From: VXYL01 sp965243095
Lineage (GTDB): Bacteria > Pseudomonadota > Gammaproteobacteria > Pseudomonadales > Azotimanducaceae
Assembly (NCBI GenBank): GCA_965243095.1
Contig: OZ251530.1
Location: forward strand, 124,001 to 188,000
DNA length: 64,000 nt
Direction of reading: 5' to 3'
Below the pieces are notes generated by a model. That model was not told the origin of the DNA. It saw only the letters and a program-made list of their open reading frames with translations, and did no database searches. The position numbers were made by a program, and so were the translations under genes. Below, one piece after another: positions 34,350-42,098 of this stretch (its first letter is position 1; each line of letters opens with the position of its first letter).

Positions 34350-35984
34350 TCACTCGTTCGAGATGGTGATCTCCTTGTCGGTGATGAACTCCAGCAGCGC
34401 CGGTTGCCCCTCCTTGGTGGCGCGGATGCCGCGCTCGAAAGCGCCGGCGATGTCGTTCGGATCCGTGACGCGCTCGCCGTAGCCGCCGAACGCTTTCGCC
34501 ATGTCCGCGTAGTTGCCGGAAATGTCCGTGGAGCCGTACTTCTCCTGCGCCACGCGCATGATGGGAATCTCGATGGCCATGGAGAAGTTGTTCATCAGCA
34601 CCGAGAGAATCGGGATGCGCTCGCGCGCCGCGGTCTCGAAGTCCATGCCGGTGAAGCCGATGGCGGCGTCGCCCCAGACGTTGATGCAGGTCTTCTCCGG
34701 CTGCGCCACCTTCGCGCCCATTGCGAGGCCCAGGCCGTAGCCGAGTTGCGTCGTCTTGCCCCAGCCGATGTAGGAAAGCGGCGTGGTCGCCTCCCAAAAC
34801 GGCGAGAGCTGATCGCGCGGGCTGCCGGCGTCGTGGGTGATCACGGTGTTGTCGATGTCCACTGCCTTGTGCAGCTCGCTGAGCACACGGTACGGGTTGA
34901 TGGGCGCCTCGTTGTGCGTACGCTTGGCCTGCCACTCCGCCAGCCACTCGGCCTTCAGCTTGGCGATGCGTTGCTGCGTGGCGCCGCGGCGCGCTTCGGC
35001 CGGGGCGTGGTCGCGGTCCGCCATGCACTCGGCCAAGGCGGTGAGCGTGAGCTGAGCGTCGCCGATCAGAGCGTATTGGGCTTCCACGTCCTTGTTCAGG
35101 TCCATCGGGTCCAGCGTGGCGTGAACGATGGTCTTGCCGGGTGGCATCGGCACGCCGAAGCCGGTCAGCGCGAAACTGCAGCCGATGCCCAGAATCACAT
35201 CGGCCTCGGCGAGAAACGTCTTCACCGCGCGCGGATTGGCGCGGCCGCCGGAGCCGAGGGACAGCGGATGCGTCTCGTTGAAGGCGCTCTTGCCCTCCAA
35301 GCTGGTAGTGACGGGAATCTGCCACTCCTCGGCGAACGCCCGCAGCGCGTCCCACGCTTGGGCGTAGTGAACGCCTTGGCCGGCGTAGATCACCGGCCGC
35401 TCGGCTTTGGCCAGCACCGCGGCGGCCCGTTCCACGTCGGCCGGATCCGGGCCCACGCGGGTGGCGTAGCTGGGCGTGTGCCGCCAATCGTCCGTGACGT
35501 CCTCGCGGAACACGTCCAGCGGCAATTCCACCAGCACGGGCCCCGGCCGTCCGTTGCGCAGTTGGAAGAACGCCCGCCGCATCACTTCTGGAACCGCCCG
35601 CCCCATCGTCAACGGTTCCGCCCACTTGGTGACATTGCGCATGTTCAGCGTGGAGTTGAAGTTCGGGTAGTAGTGCGCGATGCGGCGCGGATACCCGGCC
35701 GGCAGCACCAGAATGGGCGACGATTCGGAGAACGCCTGCGCCACGCCGCCGAAGGCGTTCTCGGCGCCGGGGCCGTGCTGCATGGTGAAGACACCCACCT
35801 TCTTGCCCGAGGAGAGCCGCGAATAGGCGTCCGCCATGTGCAGCCCGATGCGCTCCTGGCGCACGACGATGGTGCGGATGTCCGCCACCGCGGCGGCTTC
35901 GATGACCGGGTTCACGGGATAGGTGAAGATGGTGTCGACGCCCTCCGCTTTCAGCGTGTGGGCAATTGCGTCGGCGACTTTCAT
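34350..35984 (-). CDS. thiamine-diphosphate enzyme, acetolactate-synthase-like
   Basis: 544 residues with the three ThDP-enzyme domains. The N-terminal PYR domain has the catalytic glutamate in RQERIGLHMADAYSR, the central domain has PVIYAGQGVHYAQ, and the C-terminal PP domain has the ThDP/Mg motif GDAAIGFTGMDFETAARERIPILSVLMNN. Length and order match acetolactate synthase, glyoxylate carboligase, oxalyl-CoA decarboxylase and sulfoacetaldehyde acetyltransferase relatives; no regulatory subunit is adjacent. The substrate is not determined. It is the upstream gene of a leftward pair with the PhyH-HEAT protein. Confidence 0.83.
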   Translation of the reverse strand: MKVADAIAHTLKAEGVDTIFTYPVNPVIEAAAVADIRTIVVRQERIGLHMADAYSRLSSGKKVGVFTMQHGPGAENAFGGVAQAFSESSPILVLPAGYPRRIAHYYPNFNSTLNMRNVTKWAEPLTMGRAVPEVMRRAFFQLRNGRPGPVLVELPLDVFREDVTDDWRHTPSYATRVGPDPADVERAAAVLAKAERPVIYAGQGVHYAQAWDALRAFAEEWQIPVTTSLEGKSAFNETHPLSLGSGGRANPRAVKTFLAEADVILGIGCSFALTGFGVPMPPGKTIVHATLDPMDLNKDVEAQYALIGDAQLTLTALAECMADRDHAPAEARRGATQQRIAKLKAEWLAEWQAKRTHNEAPINPYRVLSELHKAVDIDNTVITHDAGSPRDQLSPFWEATTPLSYIGWGKTTQLGYGLGLAMGAKVAQPEKTCINVWGDAAIGFTGMDFETAARERIPILSVLMNNFSMAIEIPIMRVAQEKYGSTDISGNYADMAKAFGGYGERVTDPNDIAGAFERGIRATKEGQPALLEFITDKEITISNE

Positions 35985-36126
35985 GGGTGCGCGTCCTCTC
36001 CCTTGGGTTTGGTTTGTTCAGGGCGAGGAACACTGTGCGCGAAAGCGGCGGCGAACGCAAACGCCGGCCGCGAAGTGCGACGCGCGTGTGCCTGCTGGCG
36101 AACACGGGGCATATACTCCCGGCGCG

Positions 36127-36340
36127 ATGGACAGGACGACTACGCCTCGCCTCTTTCAACCCGGCGCGGGCGCGTCGCCGCCCACGCTCGCTGGGCGTGA
36201 TGCCCAACAGGCGGTGTTGTCGCGGTGCCTCGTGGATCTGGTGGCCGGAACCGCGCCGCCGCACGATGTCGTCCTGCTGGGGCCGCGGGGAAACGGCAAG
36301 ACCGCGTTGCTGAATTGGTTCAAGGGCGTTTGCGATGAAT
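36127..36340 (+). pseudogene. truncated AAA ATPase fragment
   Basis: An ATG at 36127, with CATATACT just upstream as a possible -10, opens a frame encoding LAGRDAQQAVL and the Walker A VVLLGPRGNGKTALLNWF (Gly and Lys-Thr intact). After about 70 residues the similarity stops, and the frame runs on antisense through the neighbouring selenoprotein gene to a stop at 36513. No Walker B, sensor or arginine-finger region follows. It is best read as the 5' remnant of an Orc1/STAND-like ATPase gene cut by a deletion near 36340. Confidence 0.65.
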
Positions 36341-36341
36341 C

Positions 36342-37349
36342 TTACAAGACCGCGGCCCACTTGCGCGCCGGCGCGAAGCCATCGATTCCGGTTTCCGCGC
36401 GCAAGGCGGTGGACGCCTGCTCCGTGCGCGTGTCCAAGCGGATGCCGATGGCGTCGGCGATGCGGGTGATGCCGTTGAAGCCGGCGGCCACCAAGATGGC
36501 GTCGCGGAGCTGAGCGGCGCTCATCCGCTCGCCGCCAGCCGTGCGCAGCGCGGCCACGTCGTCCCAGCGCCATCGCGCCACCGCTTCCGCCAATTCGGCC
36601 AAGTACGCGCCGTGGGCCACGTTGCCGTCGCCGGCGGCCGTGCCGGTCACCAAGGCCAAATCCGCCGCTTCGCCTGCTGCTCGGCTGCTCTCACGGAGCG
36701 CCACCGCGTGGGAGGTTGTTCAGTAGAAACACTCGTTGACGGCGGAAACGCGCGAGGCCACCAATTCCACTTGCGCTCGCGTCAGGGCGAACTCCTGGTT
36801 CGGGCGCATGTAGTAGCTGGGGTTGAACGTGTGGAAGAAGAGCTCCGACGCGCTGGGCACCAGGCCCAGCGAGCGCAGGATGTGGGCGCGGCCTTCGCGG
36901 GCGAGCGGCAGGTACGCGCCGGCGTCCACCACGTCGTCCGAACGCTCAAAGGAGGGTGCGCCGGGGACGGCCTCGGGCAGCGCCGGCGGCGGCAATCCGA
37001 TGCCTTGCGCGAAGGTGTCGACGATCACCACGCTCGCCACCACGGACGCGAGCTCCACATAGGCTTCCGGCTGCAATCCCATGTCGATGAGGTTGTCGAA
37101 CCAGCGCCGGGTGAGGCGCCCGGAGTCGGTGCGGATGCGGTGGATGGCTTCCACCGCAATCGGCGGCAGCACGTCCTTTCCCCGGTGTTGGCCGACCGCG
37201 ACGCGGGTTTCGCGGGCGATGGCGAGGCGGTCGGCGCCGCTCCACCACGCGCCCGGTTCGGCGATCGCGTCCAACGCGGCGTTGTGCGCGGCGGCCACTT
37301 CATCGCCCACCGGCAGCTCGGCCGCGGCATAGTCCGCCAGCGCGTTCAC
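36342..37349 (-). CDS. alkylhydroperoxidase-related selenoprotein (in-frame TGA = Sec)
   Basis: 335 residues from GTG 37349 (GTGA overlap with the GST gene) to the stop at 36342, read through a TGA at 36722-36720 as codon 210. Across the TGA the frame continues without shift: N-E-C-F-Y-(TGA)-T-T-S-H-A-V-A-L-R. This is the C-x-x-C-x-x-x-H active site of AhpD/carboxymuconolactone-fold peroxidases with the second cysteine replaced by selenocysteine (Cys207, Sec210, His214). Both halves belong to one family-length protein: an N-terminal RLAIARETRVAV segment and a C-terminal RMSAAQLRDAILVAAGFNGITRIADAIG. A SECIS-like hairpin follows the TGA. It would reduce peroxides or related oxidants. Ordinary gene finders will report two truncated ORFs here. 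Confidence 0.85.
36683..36702 (-). promoter_or_regulatory. bacterial SECIS-like hairpin
   Basis: On the minus strand GGCGCTC-CGTGA-GAGCAGCC folds as a 7-bp stem with one bulged A and a 5-nt loop that has G in its second position. The loop begins 24 nt after the TGA. Stem, loop size, loop G and spacing all fall within the usual bacterial SECIS rules. Confidence 0.65.
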
Positions 37350-38113
37350 GACGCCGCGGCCTTCGCGGCCTCCGCCCTTGCGGCGCGCACCTTGTCGTTG
37401 GTCTGGTTGAACAGCAGTTTGCGCCGCGCCGCTTCCTCCTCCGCGGTGCGCTCGCGTTTGCCCAGCTCCTCGCCCACATGCCGGCCTTTGTCCACCGCCG
37501 GCCGGCCGCCGACCTGATAGACCCAGCGCCGCACGTTGGGGAACTTCTCCCACGCCTGCTCGTCCACCACGCGGCGCAGCAGAAACGCCCACGGCCAGGT
37601 GATGATGTCAGCGATGGTGTAGTCGCGCCCGGCGAGGTACTCGTTGGCTTCGAGTTGGGCGTCCATCACGCCGCACAGGCGATCCACTTCGCCGACGAAG
37701 CGGCGGGTGCCGTATTCGAGCTGCTTGGGATCGTCCGTGAGGTTCTTGCCGTAGTTCTTGAAGTGGTTGGCGTTGCCCATCATCGGCCCTAGGTTGCCCA
37801 TCTGCCAATGCACCCACTGCAAGGCGCGGTAGCGCTCGCGGGGGGCGGTGGGCAGGAACCGGCCGGTCTTCTCGGCCAGGTACTCCAGGATGGCGCCGGA
37901 TTCGAAGATGGCGAGCGGCTCGCCGCCGCCGAGGGGTTCGTGATCGACCATCGCCGGCATCCGGTTGTTCGGCGAGATGCGCAGGAACTCCGGCTTGAAC
38001 TGGTCGCCGCCGCCGATGTCCACCGGCACGATGCGGTATTCGAGGTCGCACTCCTCCAGCATGATGGAGAGTTTCCAGCCGTTCGGCGTGGGCCAGTAGT
38101 AAGCGTCGATCAT
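37346..38113 (-). CDS. glutathione S-transferase
   Basis: 255 residues from ATG 38113. N-terminal thioredoxin-like GST domain (DAYYWPTPNGWKLSIMLEE, then NNRMPAMVDHEP with the cis-Pro and FESGAILEYLAE with the Glu-Ser glutathione contacts). The helical C-terminal domain contains YTIADIITWPW, the N-capping box. It resembles the YghU/Ure2-like group. Its stop overlaps the GTG start of the selenoprotein gene, so the two are coupled, and a joint role in thiol/peroxide detoxification is likely. Confidence 0.9.
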   Translation of the reverse strand: MIDAYYWPTPNGWKLSIMLEECDLEYRIVPVDIGGGDQFKPEFLRISPNNRMPAMVDHEPLGGGEPLAIFESGAILEYLAEKTGRFLPTAPRERYRALQWVHWQMGNLGPMMGNANHFKNYGKNLTDDPKQLEYGTRRFVGEVDRLCGVMDAQLEANEYLAGRDYTIADIITWPWAFLLRRVVDEQAWEKFPNVRRWVYQVGGRPAVDKGRHVGEELGKRERTAEEEAARRKLLFNQTNDKVRAARAEAAKAAAS

Positions 38114-38268
38114 GGCGGTGTTTCCTTTTCCTCGCGAGCGGTTGCGCTGGTCGTTGGGCACGACACTTTAACGCATGAGCTCGCCCGCATGAGACTGGCT
38201 GCCCCGTCTGTGCAGGTGTGCGCCATTCAAGTAGGCTAGCGCCATCAACGGGCTACCGGAGAGCCGCA

Positions 38269-38463
38269 ATGAACTTTCTGATTCTGATCGCGCTGATCGC
38301 GATCGCCTACTTCGCGTGGCGCATCGTCGACCAGCTGCCAGACATCGTGTATCGCCTGAGCGAAATCCAGCGCGACCTCGCGGATTTGCGCCGGCATCTG
38401 GTGGAATCGGCGCCGGCCGCCGGCGATGCCGAGGCGGATGCCGCCAAGGAGCAATCCGCGTGA
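38269..38463 (+). CDS. small single-pass membrane protein
   Basis: 64 residues from ATG 38269 with GAGCCGC upstream. An N-terminal membrane helix (MNFLILIALIAIAYFAW) is followed by an amphipathic coiled-coil-like segment (QLPDIVYRLSEIQRDLADLRRHLVE) and an acidic tail. No family was recognised. Its stop overlaps the GTG of the MBL hydrolase, and that gene overlaps a PNPOx-like gene, so it opens a three-gene coupled operon. Confidence 0.7.
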   Translation: MNFLILIALIAIAYFAWRIVDQLPDIVYRLSEIQRDLADLRRHLVESAPAAGDAEADAAKEQSA

Positions 38464-39365
38464 ACGGCATCGCGGCCAAGACGCGGGCGCTCGTTGCCGC
38501 CAGCGCACTCATCCTCGCCAGCGTTGGCGCCGCCCAGCAAGACCGCTTCGCCGGCGTCGAGATCAAAACGGTGCCGGTGGCCGGGCCCGTTTCCATGCTC
38601 GAGGGCGCCGGCGGCAACATCGGCGTGAGCGTGGGCGCGGACGGCGTGCTCATGGTGGACAGCCAGTTCGCGCCGCTCGCCGAGCGCATCCTCGCCGCCG
38701 TCAAGGCCCTCGGCGGCGGGGCGCCGAAGCTGCTGCTGAACACGCATTTGCACGGCGACCATGTGGGCGGCAACGCCTTCTTCGCCACCACCGGCGTTGT
38801 TCTCGCGCACACCAACGCACGGATCCGAATGGCGATTCAAGGCAGCGTGGCCGGCGGTGTGGGGAACGCCGTCGCCGGGTTGCCCACCGCCACCTTCGAC
38901 GACCGGCTGCGGCTGTTCTTCAACGGCGACGAGATCGACGTGATCCACCTGCCCCGCGGCCACACGGACGGCGACGCCGTGGTGTGGTTCAAGGACTCCA
39001 AGGTGATCCACATGGGCGATCACCTGTTCAGCAAGCGCTTTCCGTTCGTGGACGTGGCGAACGGCGGCACGGTGGACGGGCTGCTGCGCAATCTGGAGCA
39101 AGTGTTGGACATGCTGCCCCCGGACACCAAAGTGATTCCAGGCCACGGGCCGCTTGGCGGCGTGGCGGACATCGTCGCCAAGGTCGAGATGATCCGCCAC
39201 AGCGTCGCGGCGGTGCGGGAAGCCGCGGGCGCCGGCAAGGTGGAGGAGTTGAAGCAGAGCGGCATCGACGGCTACGACGACTGGAACTGGGCCTTCATCA
39301 ACGCGGCGCGGTGGATCGACACGATTGTGGCCAGCGACGAGGCGGTTGCCCCCGCGCCGGAGTGA
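38460..39365 (+). CDS. exported MBL-fold metallo-hydrolase
   Basis: 301 residues from GTG 38460. Signal peptide (ALVAASALILASVGAAQ). Metallo-beta-lactamase motif THLHGDHVGGN, then the metal ligands in IHLPRGHTDGDAVVWF, IHMGDHLF and VIPGHGPLG. The layout is that of the SoxH/quinoprotein-relay or glyoxalase II-like branch rather than true beta-lactamases. It acts in the periplasm; the substrate is unknown. It overlaps genes on both sides by 4 nt. Confidence 0.88.
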   Translation: MNGIAAKTRALVAASALILASVGAAQQDRFAGVEIKTVPVAGPVSMLEGAGGNIGVSVGADGVLMVDSQFAPLAERILAAVKALGGGAPKLLLNTHLHGDHVGGNAFFATTGVVLAHTNARIRMAIQGSVAGGVGNAVAGLPTATFDDRLRLFFNGDEIDVIHLPRGHTDGDAVVWFKDSKVIHMGDHLFSKRFPFVDVANGGTVDGLLRNLEQVLDMLPPDTKVIPGHGPLGGVADIVAKVEMIRHSVAAVREAAGAGKVEELKQSGIDGYDDWNWAFINAARWIDTIVASDEAVAPAPE

Positions 39366-39967
39366 GCGACCCCATCGCGCTGCTGCGCAAACACCGGGCC
39401 GAGGCGCAAACGCAAGGCGACGCCAACGCGGAGCTGTGCGTCTTGGCCACGGTGGAGCGTGGCGAACCGCGGGCGCGGACGGTGGTGCTGCGCGAAATCG
39501 AAGCGCCGGCCAGCCAGCCGCCGGAACCATCCGCCACCGCCGAAACCCGCCTCGGCTTCTTCTTGAACCGCACCAGCGCCAAGCACACGCAGTTCGCCGA
39601 ATCCGCCACCGTTGCGGTGCTGGTGTACCTGCCCAGCGTGACCGCGCAGTACCGCATCACCTGCCACTTGGAACCCGTGCCCGCACCCATCGTGCATGAC
39701 CGTTGGCCGCTGCGGCCAACAATCGCCAAACGTCTGGACTGGCTCTACGACCGCCATCCGCAAGGCACCGCCATGCCAAGCCGCGCCGCCCTCGCCGAAC
39801 TGCTGCAAGCGCCGTGCCCGGACACCGCGCCCGCATCCGCAATCGGCTACTACATCGCGCCGCTCGAAGTGGAACGGCTGCTGTTGGCGCCGCCGGATGC
39901 CATTCACGACCGGCGCCGCTACCGCCGGGTGCATGGCGGCTGGGTGGAGGAGACATTGATGCCGTGA
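39362..39967 (+). CDS. pyridoxamine 5'-phosphate oxidase-like FMN-binding protein
   Basis: 201 residues from GTG 39362 (GTGA overlap). PNPOx split-barrel features: ELCVLATVERGEPRARTVVLREIE (the first strands), GFFLNRTSAKHTQF, VLVYLPSVTAQYRITC, and the C-terminal dimer segment. The canonical PdxH C-terminal RxHxR signature is reduced (RRYRRVHGGWVEE with a single H), so it is more like a PdxH relative than the biosynthetic enzyme. It is third in the coupled operon. Confidence 0.75.
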   Translation: MSDPIALLRKHRAEAQTQGDANAELCVLATVERGEPRARTVVLREIEAPASQPPEPSATAETRLGFFLNRTSAKHTQFAESATVAVLVYLPSVTAQYRITCHLEPVPAPIVHDRWPLRPTIAKRLDWLYDRHPQGTAMPSRAALAELLQAPCPDTAPASAIGYYIAPLEVERLLLAPPDAIHDRRRYRRVHGGWVEETLMP

Positions 39968-40041
39968 TAGCGCAAACGCCGAGGGTTCGAGATAGGCTAG
40001 GCTAGACACTTTGGACAACCACCTTGGGAGGGGTTCAACCC

Positions 40042-40761
40042 ATGAAACTGCGAAAACTGCTCATTCTCTTCTTGTCGTCGCTGCTTGCCGGCGCCAGCGC
40101 GGCAAACACCACCGCCACCAGCACCGTGACGTTGGCGCAAATCAAGGCGGTGGTCGACGACATCCGCACCCGCTTGGGCACCCCCACCTGCCCGGCCTCC
40201 ACCGGCTGCAGCGTCGCGGGCAACATCCAAACGCTGATGGACCGCGGCAGCATGGCCATCATCCAAGTGGAGTCGGACCCCGACCCACTCCGCAACGACC
40301 TCAATATCGCCGGCCAACTTGCGGGCTTCTACGAGGTGAAAAAGTACGTACTCCTAGGCAACACGATACCGGGCCTTTTCCGCGACAGCACGGGAAGCCC
40401 GCGCGCGTTCGGCTACCAGTACACGGACACGCAACAGCACCGTCTGCCGAAAGGGCGTTACCTGATAGAGGTGCTGCAACCTGCGCCGCCAACCGCGAAC
40501 TTGGCGTGTGCAATGAGCCCGTCGATCACCTTCGTCCACGCAGCGGGCGTCAATGTTGGCAGCCGCGGTTTAAGTTGCGCCCCGGCGCGCGTCGTCCTGA
40601 GTGGTACGCCACGCAGGATACTATTCAATGGTTCCGCCATTTTCGACTTCGACGGCGTTGACGACGAGTTCTTGGTTAGGTTCAAGCTCGTCGACCCATG
40701 GTTTCCAACCGGCGGGGTACAGTCGGTCGTGGCCACCGTCAGAGTCACAAAGATCGAGTGA
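40042..40761 (+). CDS. secreted protein of unknown function, paralogue 1
   Basis: 239 residues from ATG 40042, placed after GGGAGGGG 8 nt upstream; the in-frame TTG before it lies inside that site. Signal peptide MKLRKLLILFLSSLLAGASA. A short Thr/Ser/Ala-rich linker follows (ANTTATSTVTL), then a helix, then a Cys pair (TCPASTGC), a GFYEVKKYVLLGNTIPG region, and a beta-rich C-terminus with FDFDGVDDEFLVRFKL. Cysteines are few and paired. No known domain was recognised. The downstream paralogue is about the same length and clearly homologous throughout. Confidence 0.8.
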   Translation: MKLRKLLILFLSSLLAGASAANTTATSTVTLAQIKAVVDDIRTRLGTPTCPASTGCSVAGNIQTLMDRGSMAIIQVESDPDPLRNDLNIAGQLAGFYEVKKYVLLGNTIPGLFRDSTGSPRAFGYQYTDTQQHRLPKGRYLIEVLQPAPPTANLACAMSPSITFVHAAGVNVGSRGLSCAPARVVLSGTPRRILFNGSAIFDFDGVDDEFLVRFKLVDPWFPTGGVQSVVATVRVTKIE

Positions 40762-40783
40762 ACGGCGTCGCCACGACGAAGGA

Positions 40784-40802
40784 TGCCTGAGACTGTCGGG
40801 CA
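40784..40802 (+). terminator. hairpin after paralogue 1
   Basis: TGCCTGA-GACTG-TCGGGCA forms a 7-bp stem (one G-T pair) starting 22 nt after the stop. The identical hairpin follows paralogue 2 at 41929-41947, which argues it is functional. There is no U tract. Confidence 0.5.
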
Positions 40803-40888
40803 CACTCCGCCACAGTCTCTCTCCGACACCACGAAGGGCAGCCGCCTCCGCTTCCCGTCCGCGACCCTGCTCGCAAGCCCCGGCGGCT

Positions 40889-41011
40889 GGAGTGTACGAC
40901 AGATCTTTGGTGACGGAGGCTGGGAGCGCGGGCGTCTCGCCCGCATGCAGGCGGAACGCCTGCTTTTCCGGCTGGGCGACGACACCGCTTACCAAAGATC
41001 TGTCGTACACC
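40889..41011. mobile_element. MITE copy 3, complete, with flanking target duplication
   Basis: Perfect 20-bp terminal inverted repeats (GTGTACGACAGATCTTTGGT at 40892-40911, its complement at 40991-41010) enclose the palindromic core. It is flanked by CCGGCGGCT (40880-40888) and CCGGCGACT (41012-41020), a 9-bp target duplication with one mismatch. The unoccupied site is present at 42024-42032 in the second tandem unit. Confidence 0.92.
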
Positions 41012-41172
41012 CCGGCGACTCGCCCTCGCACATTGCTGCGCGAGTCCTGCTATGGTGGCGGCGTCTCGCTCAACGTCGCGGCCGCTGATGCCGTAGTGCC
41101 GTAGTAGCGGATTCGCCGAGACGCAGACAGGGCTAGACACCTTGGACAACCACCTTGGGAGGGGTTCAACCC

Positions 41173-41907
41173 ATGAAACTGCGAAAACTGCTCGTTCTCT
41201 TCTTGTCGTCGTTGCTTGCCGGCGCCAGCGCGGCAAACACCACCGCGACCAGCACCGCCGCCACCAGCACCGTGACGTTGGCGCAGATCAAGGCGGTGGT
41301 CGACGACATCCGCACCCGCTTGGGCACCCCCACCTGCCCGGCCTCCACCGGCTGCAGCGTCGCGGGCAACATCCAAACGCTGATGGACCGCGGCAGCATG
41401 GCCATCATTCAGGTGGTGTCGGATCCCGACCCATTCCGCAACACCCTCAATACGACGGGCAACTCGGGCTTCTTTGAGGTGAAAAAATACATACTCCTAG
41501 GCAACACGATACCGGGCTTTTTCCGCGACAGCACGGGAAGCCCGCGCGCGTTCGGCTACGAGTACACGGACACGCAACAGCACCGTCTGCCGAAAGGGCG
41601 CTATCTGATGGAAGTGCTTCAACCTGCACGCCCTGCCACGGACTCGGCGTGCGCAATAAGCCCGTCGATCACGGTCGTTCAAGTGGGGGACTTCCATACA
41701 GGGGGACGAGTCGCAAGGTGCCGGGCGGCGCGCATCATCGTGGCTGGCGTACCGTCACGCAGGATCCTATACAATGGTTCCGCGATATTCGACTTCGACG
41801 GCGTTGACGACGACTTCATGGTCAGGTTCAAGCTCGACGGCACATGGTTTCCAATCGGGGGGGTACAACCGGTTGTGGCCACCGTCAAAGTCACAAAGAT
41901 CGAGTGA
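41173..41907 (+). CDS. secreted protein of unknown function, paralogue 2
   Basis: 244 residues from ATG 41173 with the same GGGAGGGG site. The signal peptide differs at one position from paralogue 1 (LLVLF for LLILF). A five-residue insertion (TAATS) arises from a 15-bp repeat of ACC-GCC codons in the linker. The C-terminal half has diverged more (HTGGRVARC, RRILYNGSAIFDFDGVDDDFMVRFKLDG). The reading frame stays open throughout, so both copies appear maintained. No domain was recognised. Confidence 0.8.
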   Translation: MKLRKLLVLFLSSLLAGASAANTTATSTAATSTVTLAQIKAVVDDIRTRLGTPTCPASTGCSVAGNIQTLMDRGSMAIIQVVSDPDPFRNTLNTTGNSGFFEVKKYILLGNTIPGFFRDSTGSPRAFGYEYTDTQQHRLPKGRYLMEVLQPARPATDSACAISPSITVVQVGDFHTGGRVARCRAARIIVAGVPSRRILYNGSAIFDFDGVDDDFMVRFKLDGTWFPIGGVQPVVATVKVTKIE

Positions 41908-41928
41908 ACGGCGTCGCCAAGACAAAGG

Positions 41929-41947
41929 TGCCTGAGACTGTCGGGCA
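41929..41947 (+). terminator. hairpin after paralogue 2
   Basis: Same TGCCTGA-GACTG-TCGGGCA stem-loop as after paralogue 1, 21 nt past the stop and about 150 bp before vsr. Confidence 0.5.
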
Positions 41948-42098
41948 CACTCCGCCACAGCCTCTCTCCAACACCACGAAGGGCAGCCGCCTCCGCCTCC
42001 CGTTCGCGACCCTCCGCGCAAGCCCGGCGGCTCGCCCCTCGCACATTGCTGCGCGAGTCCTGCTATGGTTGCGGCGTCTCGCTCAACGTCGCGGCCGC

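Larger units (their letters stand above)
40000..41085 (+). repeat. tandem duplication, unit 1 (contains a MITE)
   Basis: From GGCTAGACAC at 40000 to the GCGGCCGC at 41085 this unit matches 41131-42098 along its length: same leader and ribosome site, a paralogous CDS, the same 3' hairpin, and the same tail ending CTCGCTCAACGTCGCGGCCGC. Unit 1 additionally carries a 123-bp MITE and its target duplication; unit 2 has 15 extra bp in the CDS. Confidence 0.9.
41131..42098 (+). repeat. tandem duplication, unit 2 (empty MITE site)
   Basis: Second unit of the duplication beginning GGCTAGACAC. It ends at the base before the vsr ATG, so the duplicated block includes the vsr leader. The stretch CAAGCCCGGCGGCTCGCCCCTCGCAC at 42019-42043 is the uninterrupted target of the MITE found in unit 1. 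Confidence 0.9.

Noticed and set aside
36720..37592. Reading the selenoprotein as a simple truncated gene plus a separate 120-codon ORF
   Set aside because: Frame is unbroken across the TGA, the active-site motif spans it, and a SECIS-like hairpin follows; a plain nonsense mutation would not keep all three.
40000..42098. CRISPR-like or satellite repeat because of the repeated blocks
   Set aside because: Only two long units, each with a gene, and no short direct repeats with spacers.
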